23,969 bases of DNA from Udaeobacter sp025935755 (GTDB taxonomy: Bacteria; Verrucomicrobiota; Verrucomicrobiia; Chthoniobacterales; UBA10450): the NCBI GenBank assembly GCA_036278715.1, contig DASUKN010000090.1, positions 1 through 23,969 of the forward strand, written 5' to 3'. The position numbers were made by a program, and so were the translations under genes. This document shows positions 1 through 8,390 of the stretch, one piece after another; the first letter of the stretch is position 1; each line of letters begins with the position of its first letter. Below the pieces are notes generated by a model. The model was given only the letters and a program-made list of their open reading frames with translations. It was not told the origin of the DNA and made no database searches.

Positions 1-385
1 ATTTAGTAAGCAAACGATCAGGCGCTTGTAACCGCGGCTGATCAGCCAATGAAGTGGCGCGACGGAATCGCGCCGCCAGAGACGGCGATTAAACAGCGAG
101 CATCCGGCGAAAAATCGCGGGTTAAGCCCGGTTCAATTTAAGCGAAAGCACGGTGAAAGAGTAGCGCATGCGTCCCGCTTGCGAACCGTAAAACAGGCGA
201 CCAGGAGGCATGCTCTACTTTTTGAATCCAATCCACCAGACCGGCGCATCCAACCTTCAAAACCAATCATGAACAATCAACAGTCAACAGACAAAGCGGG
301 CAATCCGCGGCGTCTCAACATTATGAAGAACGATCAGACACTGTATGGGATCCTGGCTGGCTCAGAAGAGAAAGGCCGGGGGGTG
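1..385. other. No convincing gene; hairpins only
   Basis: No credible coding region is seen on either strand. A plus-strand reading frame stops at 29-31 and could be the tail of a gene lying to the left, but only nine codons are visible. There is a 12-bp perfect palindrome GGCTGATCAGCC at 36-47. A hairpin with a 7-bp stem GGCGCGA/TCGCGCC (56-62 with 68-74, loop 63-67) follows. Neither is followed by a T-tract, so no terminator is claimed. A longer plus-strand frame could start at TTG 179 or ATG 269, but neither has a ribosome binding site. Confidence 0.4.
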
Positions 386-550
386 ATGGAAACGGCGGTT
401 TATGCAACCTGCATCCTGAGCGTAGTCGCTGCGATCTTCCAATTCATACGGCAACCGACGCACGACCCATTCGCTGTGTTCTACCCGTCAGCGCAGCCTG
501 TCCCGGTGGCTTCACACACTGTGCACCAGTCATGGGGAACCAAATCCTGA
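386..550 (+). CDS. Possible small single-pass membrane protein
   Basis: A 54-residue frame begins at ATG 386, preceded by a purine-rich stretch (AAAGGCCGGGGGG) that could serve as ribosome binding site. Residues 4-22 (AVYATCILSVVAAIFQFIR) form one plausible membrane helix. The rest is Pro/His-rich without charge clusters. The same frame stays open upstream to TTG 179, but that part looks non-coding. I do not recognise the family. It is separated from tetR by about 190 bp and is probably not part of the efflux operon. It may equally be a chance frame. Confidence 0.3.
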   Translation: METAVYATCILSVVAAIFQFIRQPTHDPFAVFYPSAQPVPVASHTVHQSWGTKS

Positions 551-735
551 GGCGGTGAGGGTCAAACGCTCGGTTGAGCAGGGCGTCTCCAGGGAACAAG
601 AGCAAAGCGGTTGATACCTAGGGAAGGGGTTTTTGCGATGCGTCCTGCCATCGTTTTCTGCCCATGCCCCTCGGGCAGACAAGCGGCCAAGGGAACGCCT
701 GGCGTTGCGCGCGAAGGGCGTTAATTGCGGTGAAT

Positions 736-764
736 TTGACAATGAATGAACGTTCATTCATCTT
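736..764 (+). promoter_or_regulatory. Sigma70-type promoter of the tetR-efflux operon
   Basis: A consensus -35 box TTGACA (736-741) is followed after exactly 17 bp by a weak -10 CATCTT (759-764). Transcription would begin near 771, almost on the preferred tetR ATG at 773. The 20-bp operator palindrome fills the spacer. The boxes are read directly from sequence; activity is inferred. Confidence 0.6.
742..761. promoter_or_regulatory. TetR-family operator palindrome
   Basis: ATGAATGAACGTTCATTCAT is a perfect 20-bp inverted repeat with no central spacer. It lies between the -35 and -10 boxes of the promoter in front of the TetR gene. Its form and place match operators bound by autorepressing TetR regulators of RND pumps. 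Bound repressor would block RNA polymerase and shut off the regulator, adaptor and pump together until an effector is sensed. Confidence 0.75.
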
Positions 765-772
765 CCAAACTT

Positions 773-1402
773 ATGTCGCAACCCCTAACAGATTCAGTTC
801 CAAATCGGCGATCCCAGATATTGGACGCAGCGCTTGGGTGCTTCGCTAAACGTGGTTTTCACCAGACCAGCATGCACGACATTAGCGCCGAAGCCGGGAT
901 CAGCGTCGGATTGATCTATCGCTACTTCGAAAACAAAGAGGCAGTCATTTCCGCCATGGCCGACCACCACAAGAAAGAGATTTCTGAAGTACTGCACCGT
1001 GCGAAACAAGCGCCCACGCTGCTCGAGTCGCTGGAAATCTTGTTTACCGCGCATTGCTGTGAAGAGGAGACGCGAGTGGTGTCCGCGTTCGTCGTGGACT
1101 TGTACGCGGAAGCGTCACGAAACCCCCAGGTCGCCGACTTAGTGCGCGGTGTTTTGGAGACGGCGATGGCCGGTGTTACGGAATTGATCAGCAAAGCGCC
1201 GGAGGCGCAAAACGCGACGCGCGGTCTTTCGCCGGTGGAAATGGCGGAATTAATTTTCGCCGTCGCGCGCGGGATGCTGATGCTCGATGTTTTGCGGCCA
1301 CAAGAAATGACTCCCAAGGAGCGGCGGGAGCGACAATTGCAAGTGACCCGGAAGCTGTGGAGCTTGTTGTTCAAACCGGAGGCTGAATTCGCTTATGCAT
1401 GA
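773..1402 (+). CDS. TetR/AcrR-family transcriptional repressor of efflux operon
   Basis: A 209-residue regulator, normal for the family. Residues about 13-60 are a typical TetR helix-turn-helix: ILDAALGCFAKRGF, then TSMHDISAEAGISVG and the hallmark LIYRYFENKEAV. The C-terminal all-helical part, which should hold the ligand pocket and dimer interface, is divergent. I chose ATG 773 because the upstream in-frame ATG at 746 lies inside the operator palindrome and before the predicted transcription start. Neither start has a Shine-Dalgarno sequence. The gene overlaps the next one by 8 bp, so it is translationally linked to the adaptor. It probably represses its own operon through the palindrome at 742-761. 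The ligand is unknown. Confidence 0.9.
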   Translation: MSQPLTDSVPNRRSQILDAALGCFAKRGFHQTSMHDISAEAGISVGLIYRYFENKEAVISAMADHHKKEISEVLHRAKQAPTLLESLEILFTAHCCEEETRVVSAFVVDLYAEASRNPQVADLVRGVLETAMAGVTELISKAPEAQNATRGLSPVEMAELIFAVARGMLMLDVLRPQEMTPKERRERQLQVTRKLWSLLFKPEAEFAYA

Positions 1403-2576
1403 TGTAGCGAGACCAGTTTCAAATCGCCCGATTCAGTCCTCGCCAAAGCGGCGGCGAAAACCCGTTTTCATCGCGATAGCGCTGCTCCTGGCGATTATCG
1501 GTTTCATTGTCTGCATCAAAATCCTGCAAATCGGCAAGATGATGAGCATGCCGCGAACGATGCCGCCGACCACGGTTACGAGCGTTACGGTGAAGGAACA
1601 AGACTGGGCTCCGTGGCTGACGGCGGTGGGATCGGTAAGCGCTGTCCAGGGAGCAGTCGTTTCCACAGAGCTCGCGGGGGTTGTAAGCGAAATCAATTTC
1701 GAAAATGGCGCCGAGGCTAAGAAGGGCGAGGTGCTCGTGAGACTGGACGCGTCACAGGAGCAAGCACTTTTGCGATCTGCGGAAGCTGACGCGCAGTTGG
1801 CAAAGACAGATCTCGAACGAGCCCGGGACCTTGCCATCAAGAAAGTGGTTTCCGGCGCGGAGTTCGATTCTGCCCAATCAAAATTCACCCGACTCAACGC
1901 AGTGGTGGACCAAATGCGCTCCAGTATTGCTAAGAAATCGATTATCGCACCATTCGACGGGCAACTTGGTATTCGCCAGGTCAATGTTGGCCAGATGATT
2001 AATGCAGGTCAGCAGGTAGTGGCGCTGACCGCGCTGGACCCTTTGTACGTCGATTTCACCCTGCCTGAACAATATCTCTCGAAACTAACCAAAGGCTTGG
2101 AAGTGAGCGTGCGCTCTGACGCGTTTCCCGGTCGAGAATTCAAAGGGAAGCTGACTGCAATCAATTCCATGGTCGATCCGGTCACGCGAAACGTGCCGTT
2201 GCAAGCGACCCTGGACAATCACGATCACGCGTTGCATCCAGGCATGTTCGCGAAAGTAGAAGTTGCGCTGGCGGAGACAAAGAAGACGATCGTGATTCCC
2301 GGGTCGGCCGTGTCTTACGCTCCGTATGGCGATTCTGTTTTCGTGATCGACAAACAGAAGGACCCAAAGACCGGCAAAGAATCAGAAACGCTTCGCCAGC
2401 AGTTTGTGCGGATCGGCGAATCGCGTGGCGATTTCGTCGCAGTTACACAAGGATTAAAGCCCGGCGAAACAGTGGTAAGCACAGGCGTCTTCAAATTGCG
2501 CAATGGAATGGCTGTGACGGTAAGCAACGACCTTGCTCCGAAACCGCAACTGAATCCGAAACCGGAAGATACGTAA
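1395..2576 (+). CDS. RND efflux periplasmic adaptor (membrane fusion protein)
   Basis: A 393-residue HlyD/AcrA-type adaptor that would bridge the inner-membrane pump to an outer-membrane channel. Residues 1-22 are basic and 23-42 form an N-terminal membrane anchor, so it is anchored rather than a lipoprotein. The barrel-sandwich (lipoyl-like) halves are visible around 88-118 (GVVSEINFENGAEAKKGEVL) and 180-210 (IIAPFDGQLGIRQVNVGQMI). A helical hairpin of about 50 residues (120-170) lies between them, then beta-barrel and membrane-proximal domains. The start overlaps the end of tetR by 8 bp. The pump gene follows after 91 bp. The family call is secure; the substrate cannot be read from sequence. 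Confidence 0.93.
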   Translation: MHDVARPVSNRPIQSSPKRRRKPVFIAIALLLAIIGFIVCIKILQIGKMMSMPRTMPPTTVTSVTVKEQDWAPWLTAVGSVSAVQGAVVSTELAGVVSEINFENGAEAKKGEVLVRLDASQEQALLRSAEADAQLAKTDLERARDLAIKKVVSGAEFDSAQSKFTRLNAVVDQMRSSIAKKSIIAPFDGQLGIRQVNVGQMINAGQQVVALTALDPLYVDFTLPEQYLSKLTKGLEVSVRSDAFPGREFKGKLTAINSMVDPVTRNVPLQATLDNHDHALHPGMFAKVEVALAETKKTIVIPGSAVSYAPYGDSVFVIDKQKDPKTGKESETLRQQFVRIGESRGDFVAVTQGLKPGETVVSTGVFKLRNGMAVTVSNDLAPKPQLNPKPEDT

Positions 2577-2624
2577 TGTACAACAGTAATCTGTTACATC
2601 GTCGCAGGGTTACATCGGCTTTGC

Positions 2625-2656
2625 GATTCAACGATTCAACGGTTCAACGATTCAAC
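2625..2656 (+). repeat. Four tandem 8-bp repeats in the RND pump leader
   Basis: Four head-to-tail copies of an 8-bp unit: GATTCAAC, GATTCAAC, GGTTCAAC, GATTCAAC. The array ends 11 bp before the pump ATG at 2668, so it occupies the place where the ribosome binding site should be. Only a weak GAAG (2662-2665) remains. Unit length is not a multiple of three, but the array is outside the coding frame. Copy-number change would alter leader spacing rather than the protein. Confidence 0.85.
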
Positions 2657-2667
2657 GCAGCGAAGTA

Positions 2668-5600
2668 ATGAAATCGTCATTCACAGATCTTTTCATCAAA
2701 CGCCCTGTACTGGCGATCGTAATCAGCTTCGTAATTCTCATCGCCGGATTGCAGGCGATGAAAACGTTGAATGTTCGGCAGTATCCGCGCAGCGACATCG
2801 CGGCAATCACGGTCACTACAGTTTACGTGGGTGCTGATGCGGAGTTGGTGCGCGGTTTCATCACGACGCCGATCGAGCGGGCCATCGCCGCTGCAGATGG
2901 GATCGACTATATCCAATCACAGAGCACTCAAAGCCTGTCGACCATTACCGCGCGGTTGAAACTCAACTATGATGCGAACAAAGCGCTCTCGGATATCAGC
3001 TCGAGAGTAGACGCGATCCGGAACAATCTGCCGCCGGAATCGCAGATCCCGGTCATTGCCATTCAGTCGGCAGATTCGCAATTTGCCTCCGCGTACTTGA
3101 GTTTCACTTCGGACATTCTTCAGCCTAACGAGGTCACCGATTATCTGGTGCGACTTGTCCAGCCGCGACTTACCGCGGTCGGAGGCGTACAAAAGGCGGA
3201 CATTCTGGGGGGGCGGACTTTCGCCATGCGCATCTGGATGAAGCCGGACCGGATGGCCGCGCTGAACATCAGTCCTTCGCAGGTTCGCGAGGCGTTGACG
3301 AAAAACAATTTTCTTGCGGCTGTCGGTAACACCAAAGGGTCGCTATTGCAGGTGAACCTGACGGCCAACACGGACCTGCATACGGCGGACCAGTTCAAGA
3401 AACTCGTTGTTCGCCAGGACAAAAACACGCTCGTTAGGCTGGGCGATATTGCCGACGTGGTGCTTGGTGCGGAAGACTACAACACCGAAGTGCGGTTTTC
3501 CGGCCAACACGCTGTTTTCATGGGCATCTGGGTGTTGCCAAATGCCAACTCGCTCGACGTGATCAAACGCGTTCGCAGCGAACTTGAGCAGATCAAAAAG
3601 GAACTGCCCACCGGCATGACAGCGCAAATGGCGTATGACGCCACGGCATACATTAACGATGCGATCCACGAAGTCGTAAAAACTCTGGTCGACACGTTGC
3701 TCATTGTGATGGTCGTGATCTTTTTGTTCCTCGGCTCGTTTCGATCTGTGGTGGTCCCGATCGTCGCGATCCCGATCTCACTAATTGGCGCCTTGTTTTT
3801 AATGCAGCTGTTCGGATTCAGTCTGAACCTGCTGACCCTTCTCGCGATCGTGCTCTCAGTCGGATTGGTTGTCGATGACGCGATCGTGGTCGTGGAAAAC
3901 ATCGAGCGCCATATCTCGGAGGGACAATCTCGCATGCAAGCCGCGCTCATTGGTGCGCGGGAGTTGATTGGCCCCATCATCGCGATGACGATCACGCTGG
4001 CGGCCGTCTACACCCCGATTGCTTTGCAGGGTGGACTCACCGGCGCGTTGTTCCGCGAATTCGCGCTCACGTTAACCGGTGCAGTTTTTATTTCGGGTGT
4101 CGTCGCCCTGGTCCTTTCACCTGTCATGTCGGCCTATCTATTACCGCCTCATCACATCGAACATGGGTTTAAAGGCTGGGTTGACCGCACATTTGATCGT
4201 CTTCGCGACTGGTATGGAAACCGCCTGGATCGCACGTTGCAGGCGCGGCCTGCTGTCTACATCGTCTGGGGCGGGATTTCGGTGCTCGCGGGTTTGATGT
4301 TTCTCGCGATCCCGAAGGTAGCAACGAAGGAACTCGCGCCGAAGGAAGATCAGGGTGTCATCTTTGGCGTCATTACTGCGCCAGCCAATGCGACAATTGA
4401 TGACACCATTCGATACGCTGACGCTGCCGGCAAAGTGTTTCACGATATTCCTGACACGCGTTTCACGTTCCAGATTACAAATCCAAGCAGCGGGTTTGGC
4501 GGGATGGTGTTGAAACCGTGGGGAGTCCGCAAGACGCCGACCAAAGATTACTTGCCAATAGTGCAGCAGAAATTGGCTGCTATTCCCGGAATTCAAATGT
4601 TCCCGATCATGCCGGAAGCCCTTCCGGGTTCGGACAATTTTCCGGTCAGCTTTATTATCGCGTCCACTGCAGACCAGGAGCGAATCCTTGAATTTGCCAA
4701 GGACATCTTCCAAAAAGCGATGCAAGCGCACGTCTTTCAGTTCGGCGATATCGACACGAAAATCGATCAGCCGCAGGCGCGGATCGTTCTCGACCATGAC
4801 AAGGTCTCATCGATGGGCCTGGATATGCAGAAAATCGGGGCTGATCTTGCGGCCAGCATCGGCGGAAATTATGTCAACTGGTTCAACATGGAAGGCCTCA
4901 GCTACAAAGTTATTCCCCAGATCAAGCGTGTGGACCGGTTAAACCCCGAACAACTCGACCAGATCTACGTCAGCGGGCCTAACAACCAGTTGATCCCGTT
5001 GAACACCGTCGCGCACATTGAGCATACCACCGTGGCGCGATCGTTGAACCGAATGCAGCAACTGAATGCAGTCACGATCAGTGGCGTTCCTGCCGGTTCA
5101 GTCGATTCCGCGCTGAAGTTCCTGGAGGATGAGGCACACAAGGTTCTGCCGCCGGGATATGTGATCGACTATACGGGCGGCTCTCGTCAGTTGAGGCATG
5201 AGGGAAACACGTTTCTTGGAGTTTTTCTGCTCGCTATTCTCCTGATTTTTCTCGTTCTCGCTGCGCAGTTTAACAGTTTCCGCGATCCATTGATCATTCT
5301 GCTTGGCTCGGTCCCGCTCGCCTTATTCGGGGCGGCGGTATTCATGTTTTTGAAAATGCCATTCGGCAAATTCTTCACGGACAGCTGGACCACATCTTTC
5401 AATATTTATTCTCAGGTAGGCTTGGTGACACTGGTTGGTCTCGTTTCCAAAAATGGCATCCTCATTGTGCAGTTTGCGAACGAGCTTCAGCGCAAGGGCC
5501 GGAAGAAACTCGATGCTGTGGCGGAGGCGGCGCGAATTCGATTACGGCCGATTTTGATGACCAGCGTGGCGACGGTTGCGGGTCACTTCCCACTTACACT

Positions 5601-5838
5601 GGTGACTGGTGCCGGTGCCGCCGCGCGAAATTCAATCGGTCTGGTTTTGGTGGGTGGAATGACGATCGGAACTATCTTTACGCTGTTCATTGTTCCATCG
5701 CTCTACATGCTCATTGCCAAGGAGCATCACGAAAAATCGCTGATGGATATTGGCTGGGACGATACGCCGGATGACGTCGATCTCACGCCTGAGATGGCAC
5801 CTGCTTTGGCGCCGGACGGCAACGGCTGGAAAAAATAA
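2668..5838 (+). CDS. RND efflux pump, inner-membrane transporter (AcrB/MexF type)
   Basis: A 1056-residue hydrophobe/amphiphile efflux-1 transporter, full length for the family. It exports small hydrophobic compounds across the envelope, driven by protons. The N-terminus (FIKRPVLAIVISF) is the classic first helix. The GLVVDDAIVVVENIERH motif in TM4 carries the proton-relay aspartates D403 and D404. K928 in GLVSKNGIL matches the TM10 lysine (K940 of E. coli AcrB). Two large periplasmic loops lie between TM1-2 and TM7-8. The extended C-terminus is acidic and soluble. It is encoded after the adaptor and followed by a terminator, giving the operon tetR-adaptor-pump. No TolC-like gene is present, so the outer channel must come from elsewhere. 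Substrate unknown. Confidence 0.96.
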   Translation: MKSSFTDLFIKRPVLAIVISFVILIAGLQAMKTLNVRQYPRSDIAAITVTTVYVGADAELVRGFITTPIERAIAAADGIDYIQSQSTQSLSTITARLKLNYDANKALSDISSRVDAIRNNLPPESQIPVIAIQSADSQFASAYLSFTSDILQPNEVTDYLVRLVQPRLTAVGGVQKADILGGRTFAMRIWMKPDRMAALNISPSQVREALTKNNFLAAVGNTKGSLLQVNLTANTDLHTADQFKKLVVRQDKNTLVRLGDIADVVLGAEDYNTEVRFSGQHAVFMGIWVLPNANSLDVIKRVRSELEQIKKELPTGMTAQMAYDATAYINDAIHEVVKTLVDTLLIVMVVIFLFLGSFRSVVVPIVAIPISLIGALFLMQLFGFSLNLLTLLAIVLSVGLVVDDAIVVVENIERHISEGQSRMQAALIGARELIGPIIAMTITLAAVYTPIALQGGLTGALFREFALTLTGAVFISGVVALVLSPVMSAYLLPPHHIEHGFKGWVDRTFDRLRDWYGNRLDRTLQARPAVYIVWGGISVLAGLMFLAIPKVATKELAPKEDQGVIFGVITAPANATIDDTIRYADAAGKVFHDIPDTRFTFQITNPSSGFGGMVLKPWGVRKTPTKDYLPIVQQKLAAIPGIQMFPIMPEALPGSDNFPVSFIIASTADQERILEFAKDIFQKAMQAHVFQFGDIDTKIDQPQARIVLDHDKVSSMGLDMQKIGADLAASIGGNYVNWFNMEGLSYKVIPQIKRVDRLNPEQLDQIYVSGPNNQLIPLNTVAHIEHTTVARSLNRMQQLNAVTISGVPAGSVDSALKFLEDEAHKVLPPGYVIDYTGGSRQLRHEGNTFLGVFLLAILLIFLVLAAQFNSFRDPLIILLGSVPLALFGAAVFMFLKMPFGKFFTDSWTTSFNIYSQVGLVTLVGLVSKNGILIVQFANELQRKGRKKLDAVAEAARIRLRPILMTSVATVAGHFPLTLVTGAGAAARNSIGLVLVGGMTIGTIFTLFIVPSLYMLIAKEHHEKSLMDIGWDDTPDDVDLTPEMAPALAPDGNGWKK

Positions 5839-5844
5839 CAGAGC

Positions 5845-5863
5845 TGACGGCTGGAAGCCGTCA
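5845..5863. repeat. Short perfect hairpin after the pump gene
   Basis: TGACGGCT and AGCCGTCA form an 8-bp perfect stem with a 3-base loop, 6 bp after the pump stop codon. No T-tract follows. The GGAAGCCGTC core recurs in the hairpin at 20360-20418, so this may be a degenerate copy of a dispersed palindromic repeat. It may also help protect the mRNA 3' end. Confidence 0.5.
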
Positions 5864-5878
5864 CTCCTGGAATAACGC

Positions 5879-5916
5879 AAAGCCCCGGTGAGTGTTCTCA
5901 CCGAGGCTTTGTTTTT
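5879..5916 (+). terminator. Intrinsic terminator of the efflux operon
   Basis: A 14-bp stem (5879-5892 with 5897-5910, one C-A mismatch) closes a TGTT loop. It is followed by GTTTTT, so this is a strong rho-independent terminator about 40 bp after the pump stop. A second hairpin, GCGGCGGTT/AACCGCCGC (5917-5925 with 5931-5939), follows at once and could reinforce termination from the opposite gene at 5998-6285. Confidence 0.85.
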
Positions 5917-5997
5917 GCGGCGGTTCTCCCAACCGCCGCCACCCCAGAAATCTAAGCCCGGTCCTGCCGATTCAACGCCGGCGGTTCGGCTTGGAGT

Positions 5998-6285
5998 TTA
6001 GCGGTTTTCCCTGAAACTGCCTTCTCTAAAGCTGCCACGAAATTCGGCGAGCTCGGTTGCGTTGCTGATTTTTGTAACGAACCACGGCTCCGGTCCGGAA
6101 GCCATTGGCACTTGCTCCACGACAGGTTTCCCGATCGGCGTTGGCCCAAAAGCGATCGAATGACCGGACTTCGCAATGGTCACGTAGTTTTGTCCTCTGT
6201 TTTGGCAGAGAAACAGTCCTTGCTCACCTTCGAGCAGACTCGCCAGGTCCAATCCACTTATCGGCACATTGATTTCAAGTTTCAT
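5998..6285 (-). CDS. Conserved-looking small hypothetical protein
   Basis: A 95-residue soluble protein of unknown function. The start is well supported: AGAAAGGAAA lies about 8 bases upstream of the ATG at 6285. The N-terminal 60 residues alternate hydrophobic and polar residues (MKLEINVPISGLDLASLLEG, then NYVTIAKSGHSIAFG), suggesting a small beta-rich fold. The C-terminal 25 residues are charged (FRGSFREGSFRENR). No cysteines beyond one, no signal peptide, no membrane segment. It is transcribed divergently from the LuxR-type regulator, so the two could share a control region at 6286-6447. I cannot name the family. Confidence 0.65.
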   Translation of the reverse strand: MKLEINVPISGLDLASLLEGEQGLFLCQNRGQNYVTIAKSGHSIAFGPTPIGKPVVEQVPMASGPEPWFVTKISNATELAEFRGSFREGSFRENR

Positions 6286-6447
6286 TTTTTAGTTTCCTTT
6301 CTGTTTTGGTTTCGCGTTTCGAAAAACTTTGATTACCCGGTTCGAGATCGCGAGGTAACTTTGGTTCCAAGTTTTCCCGCGCGATTTGTTGAACGTTTCT
6401 CTGGTGACACTGGTCTTCCTTTAGACGTGCGCGGGGAGGGACGGCAG

Positions 6448-7590
6448 TTGAGGGAAAACCGCTTGCTTATCACGAGGCGCGAGCCGGTGATAGAGCCGGT
6501 GCTGCAAAAGCCTTTGCTCAAATTACATCGCGCGGTCGATGTAAAATCGTTCTGGAAATCTGTTCAGCGGTTGGTTTCCGCTTCAGTCACCAATCATTCG
6601 ATTGGACTGTTACTTCAACAAAACTCACCTGTGCCGGTAACTGCAAAATGGACGCGACACATGCCTGAGGATTTCTTTGCGGAACCTCTCAATCGCTGTG
6701 CCACGCAGTCACGACGCCGGAAGCTGTTACGTCTAAATGGTTTTTTCCGCAGCCGCAATGGCTTTGTGAGATCAAGTTTTTATCGCCGCTACATGGCGCC
6801 GCAAAAGTGCGACTACGGCGTTGCGCTCCTTTTCTGGAAACAGCAACGATTGATGGGCGTCATGGCAGTTTTGCGCACGGCGAAGCAAGGCGATTTCTCA
6901 CGTTCCGAAATGGATTTGCTTCGGCAACTGTACCCGCAGCTGCTGGCGGCGCTTCGTCGCATAGAGTCTCTCGAACGCGAACGATCGGTGCGAGCTGATC
7001 TTGAAGAGTTTCTTCGGCGCTTGCCGCTTCCCACAATCGTCTTGCGTTGGAACTTGAAACCGATTTACCAAAACAACGCTGCTCGGGATTTCTGCGCGGT
7101 GTGGGAAAAGGGACCCGAGGAAGCCAGGCGAACCAAGTCCAAGTGTTCGATTCCCTCTGAAATTTTGGACCGATGTCGCGTTCTCAAAGAGAAGTGGAGA
7201 ACGGCGAAACCGCATGGACGAGTAGCTCGGCGAGTCGACTTCAAAGAAGAAGAGGTGAATCATTCTTGTCGACCCAACCTGCGAGCGACCATTCACCTCA
7301 AGCAGATCAATTCCGTGGGCGTGGCAGGTCCACACTTTCTCGTCGCGTGCGAGAACCTGTGCCGGAGTCAGCAACGCTCCCGGCGGCTCAGCCTTTTCCG
7401 CTTGCCAGGAATTGCCCGGCTCACACGGCGCGAGCGGGAGGTTGCGCAGCTAGTCTGCGAGGGCAGAAGCAACAAAGAAATTGCTCAAAACGCGTGCCTG
7501 AGTTTGCCCACTGTGAAAAAGCACCTGCATTCGGTCTTCCGCAAACTTCAAGTGTCCAGTCGCACGCGGCTTGTCGCGTTGACAGCGTGA
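6448..7590 (+). CDS. GAF/PAS-like sensor with LuxR-type DNA-binding domain
   Basis: A transcription regulator of about 380 residues. The C-terminal residues 324-380 are a clear LuxR helix-turn-helix (LTRREREVAQLVCEGRSNKE, then LSLPTVKKHLHSVFRKL). Upstream is a GAF-like segment (FWKSVQRLVSASVTNHSIGL through the YMAPQKC and VMAVLRTAKQGD region). A charged helix and a short PAS-like segment (LPLPTIVLRWNLKPIYQNNA) follow. There is no receiver or kinase domain, so it probably senses a ligand directly. The frame is open upstream to ATG 6112, but that would overlap the opposite small gene by about 170 bp. TTG 6448 has GGGAGGG at a good distance (6434-6440) and is preferred, though GTG or TTG codons downstream remain possible. 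It ends 4 bp from truA, which converges. Confidence 0.8.
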   Translation: MRENRLLITRREPVIEPVLQKPLLKLHRAVDVKSFWKSVQRLVSASVTNHSIGLLLQQNSPVPVTAKWTRHMPEDFFAEPLNRCATQSRRRKLLRLNGFFRSRNGFVRSSFYRRYMAPQKCDYGVALLFWKQQRLMGVMAVLRTAKQGDFSRSEMDLLRQLYPQLLAALRRIESLERERSVRADLEEFLRRLPLPTIVLRWNLKPIYQNNAARDFCAVWEKGPEEARRTKSKCSIPSEILDRCRVLKEKWRTAKPHGRVARRVDFKEEEVNHSCRPNLRATIHLKQINSVGVAGPHFLVACENLCRSQQRSRRLSLFRLPGIARLTRREREVAQLVCEGRSNKEIAQNACLSLPTVKKHLHSVFRKLQVSSRTRLVALTA

Positions 7591-7594
7591 GTGG

Positions 7595-8335
7595 TCAATA
7601 ACGCACACGCACGAGATATAATCCTTCGGCTGGCGCGACGAAACGGGCCGAGTCAATCTTGTTTGCGCGAAGGCGCGAAGAGATTTCTTCGACCGGTACT
7701 TTGCCGAATGCGCATTGTACCAGTGCGCCCACCATCAGCCGAACCATTTTGTAGAGGAAGCCGACACCGTCGAATTCCATCGTGAGCAATGAGCCTTCTT
7801 GGCGGACGCGCACGGAATTGATTGTGCGGACCGTGCTTGGTTCGGTCTTCCCGCGACTGGCGGCGAAACCCGCGAAATCATGAGTACCGATGAAATGTTT
7901 TGCTGCTGATTTCAAAGCTTTCAAATCGAGCGACTGCGAAAGATGCCACGCACGACGATACTCGAATGGAGGCAAAACCGGCGCAGCCCAAATCCTGTAG
8001 CGATAGATTTTCCCTTTTGCCGAAAACCGGGCATGAAAATCCTTCAAGACAATTCGACAGCGAAGTACGCGAATCGCGGGAGGCAGCAACGCATTCAGGG
8101 CTTGGATCCATCGGTCAGTTGGCAACGATTTCAAAACATCAGCATGCGCGCACTGGCCGAGCGCGTGAACACCGGCATCCGTCCGTCCGGCGCCGTGAAC
8201 CCGCACGGCTCCGCTGTTAACGCGCGCAAAAGCACGCTCGAGATGATCCTGCACGCCGTTGCCATGAGATTGGCTTTGCCAACCGGCAAACGGCGCACCG
8301 TCGTACGCGATGATGAGTTTTAGTCGTTGTGACAT
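7595..8335 (-). CDS. truA: tRNA pseudouridine synthase A
   Basis: A 246-residue TruA, which isomerises uridines 38-40 of the tRNA anticodon stem-loop to pseudouridine. The catalytic motif GRTDAGVHA holds the nucleophile D53. KIIAYDGAPFAGWQ-type residues at 6-20 and FxxxxVRxxVG-like residues near the C-terminus (FLYKMVRLMVGALVQCAFGK) are the other family signatures. Length is normal. The ATG at 8335 is preceded by a G-run that could act as ribosome binding site. It lies downstream of ruvX and manC on the same strand, with repeat elements in the gaps. It converges with the LuxR-type gene, with only 4 bp between stop codons. Confidence 0.95.
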   Translation of the reverse strand: MSQRLKLIIAYDGAPFAGWQSQSHGNGVQDHLERAFARVNSGAVRVHGAGRTDAGVHALGQCAHADVLKSLPTDRWIQALNALLPPAIRVLRCRIVLKDFHARFSAKGKIYRYRIWAAPVLPPFEYRRAWHLSQSLDLKALKSAAKHFIGTHDFAGFAASRGKTEPSTVRTINSVRVRQEGSLLTMEFDGVGFLYKMVRLMVGALVQCAFGKVPVEEISSRLRANKIDSARFVAPAEGLYLVRVRY

Positions 8336-8390
8336 CCCAGCCCCCCCATGAAAACAGGATCTATGAACTGTGCAGAAAGTTAAGAGGCAT

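Noticed and set aside
36..74. Palindrome and hairpin near the left edge as terminator
   Set aside because: No T-tract follows either structure and no gene end is visible beside them apart from a nine-codon tail.
530..849. Short frames on both strands before tetR
   Set aside because: They overlap each other and the tetR promoter/operator, have no ribosome binding site and no recognisable features.
4141..4797. 218-residue minus-strand frame inside the RND pump
   Set aside because: Fully inside a conserved gene and rich in Arg/His/Asp, typical of antisense translation.
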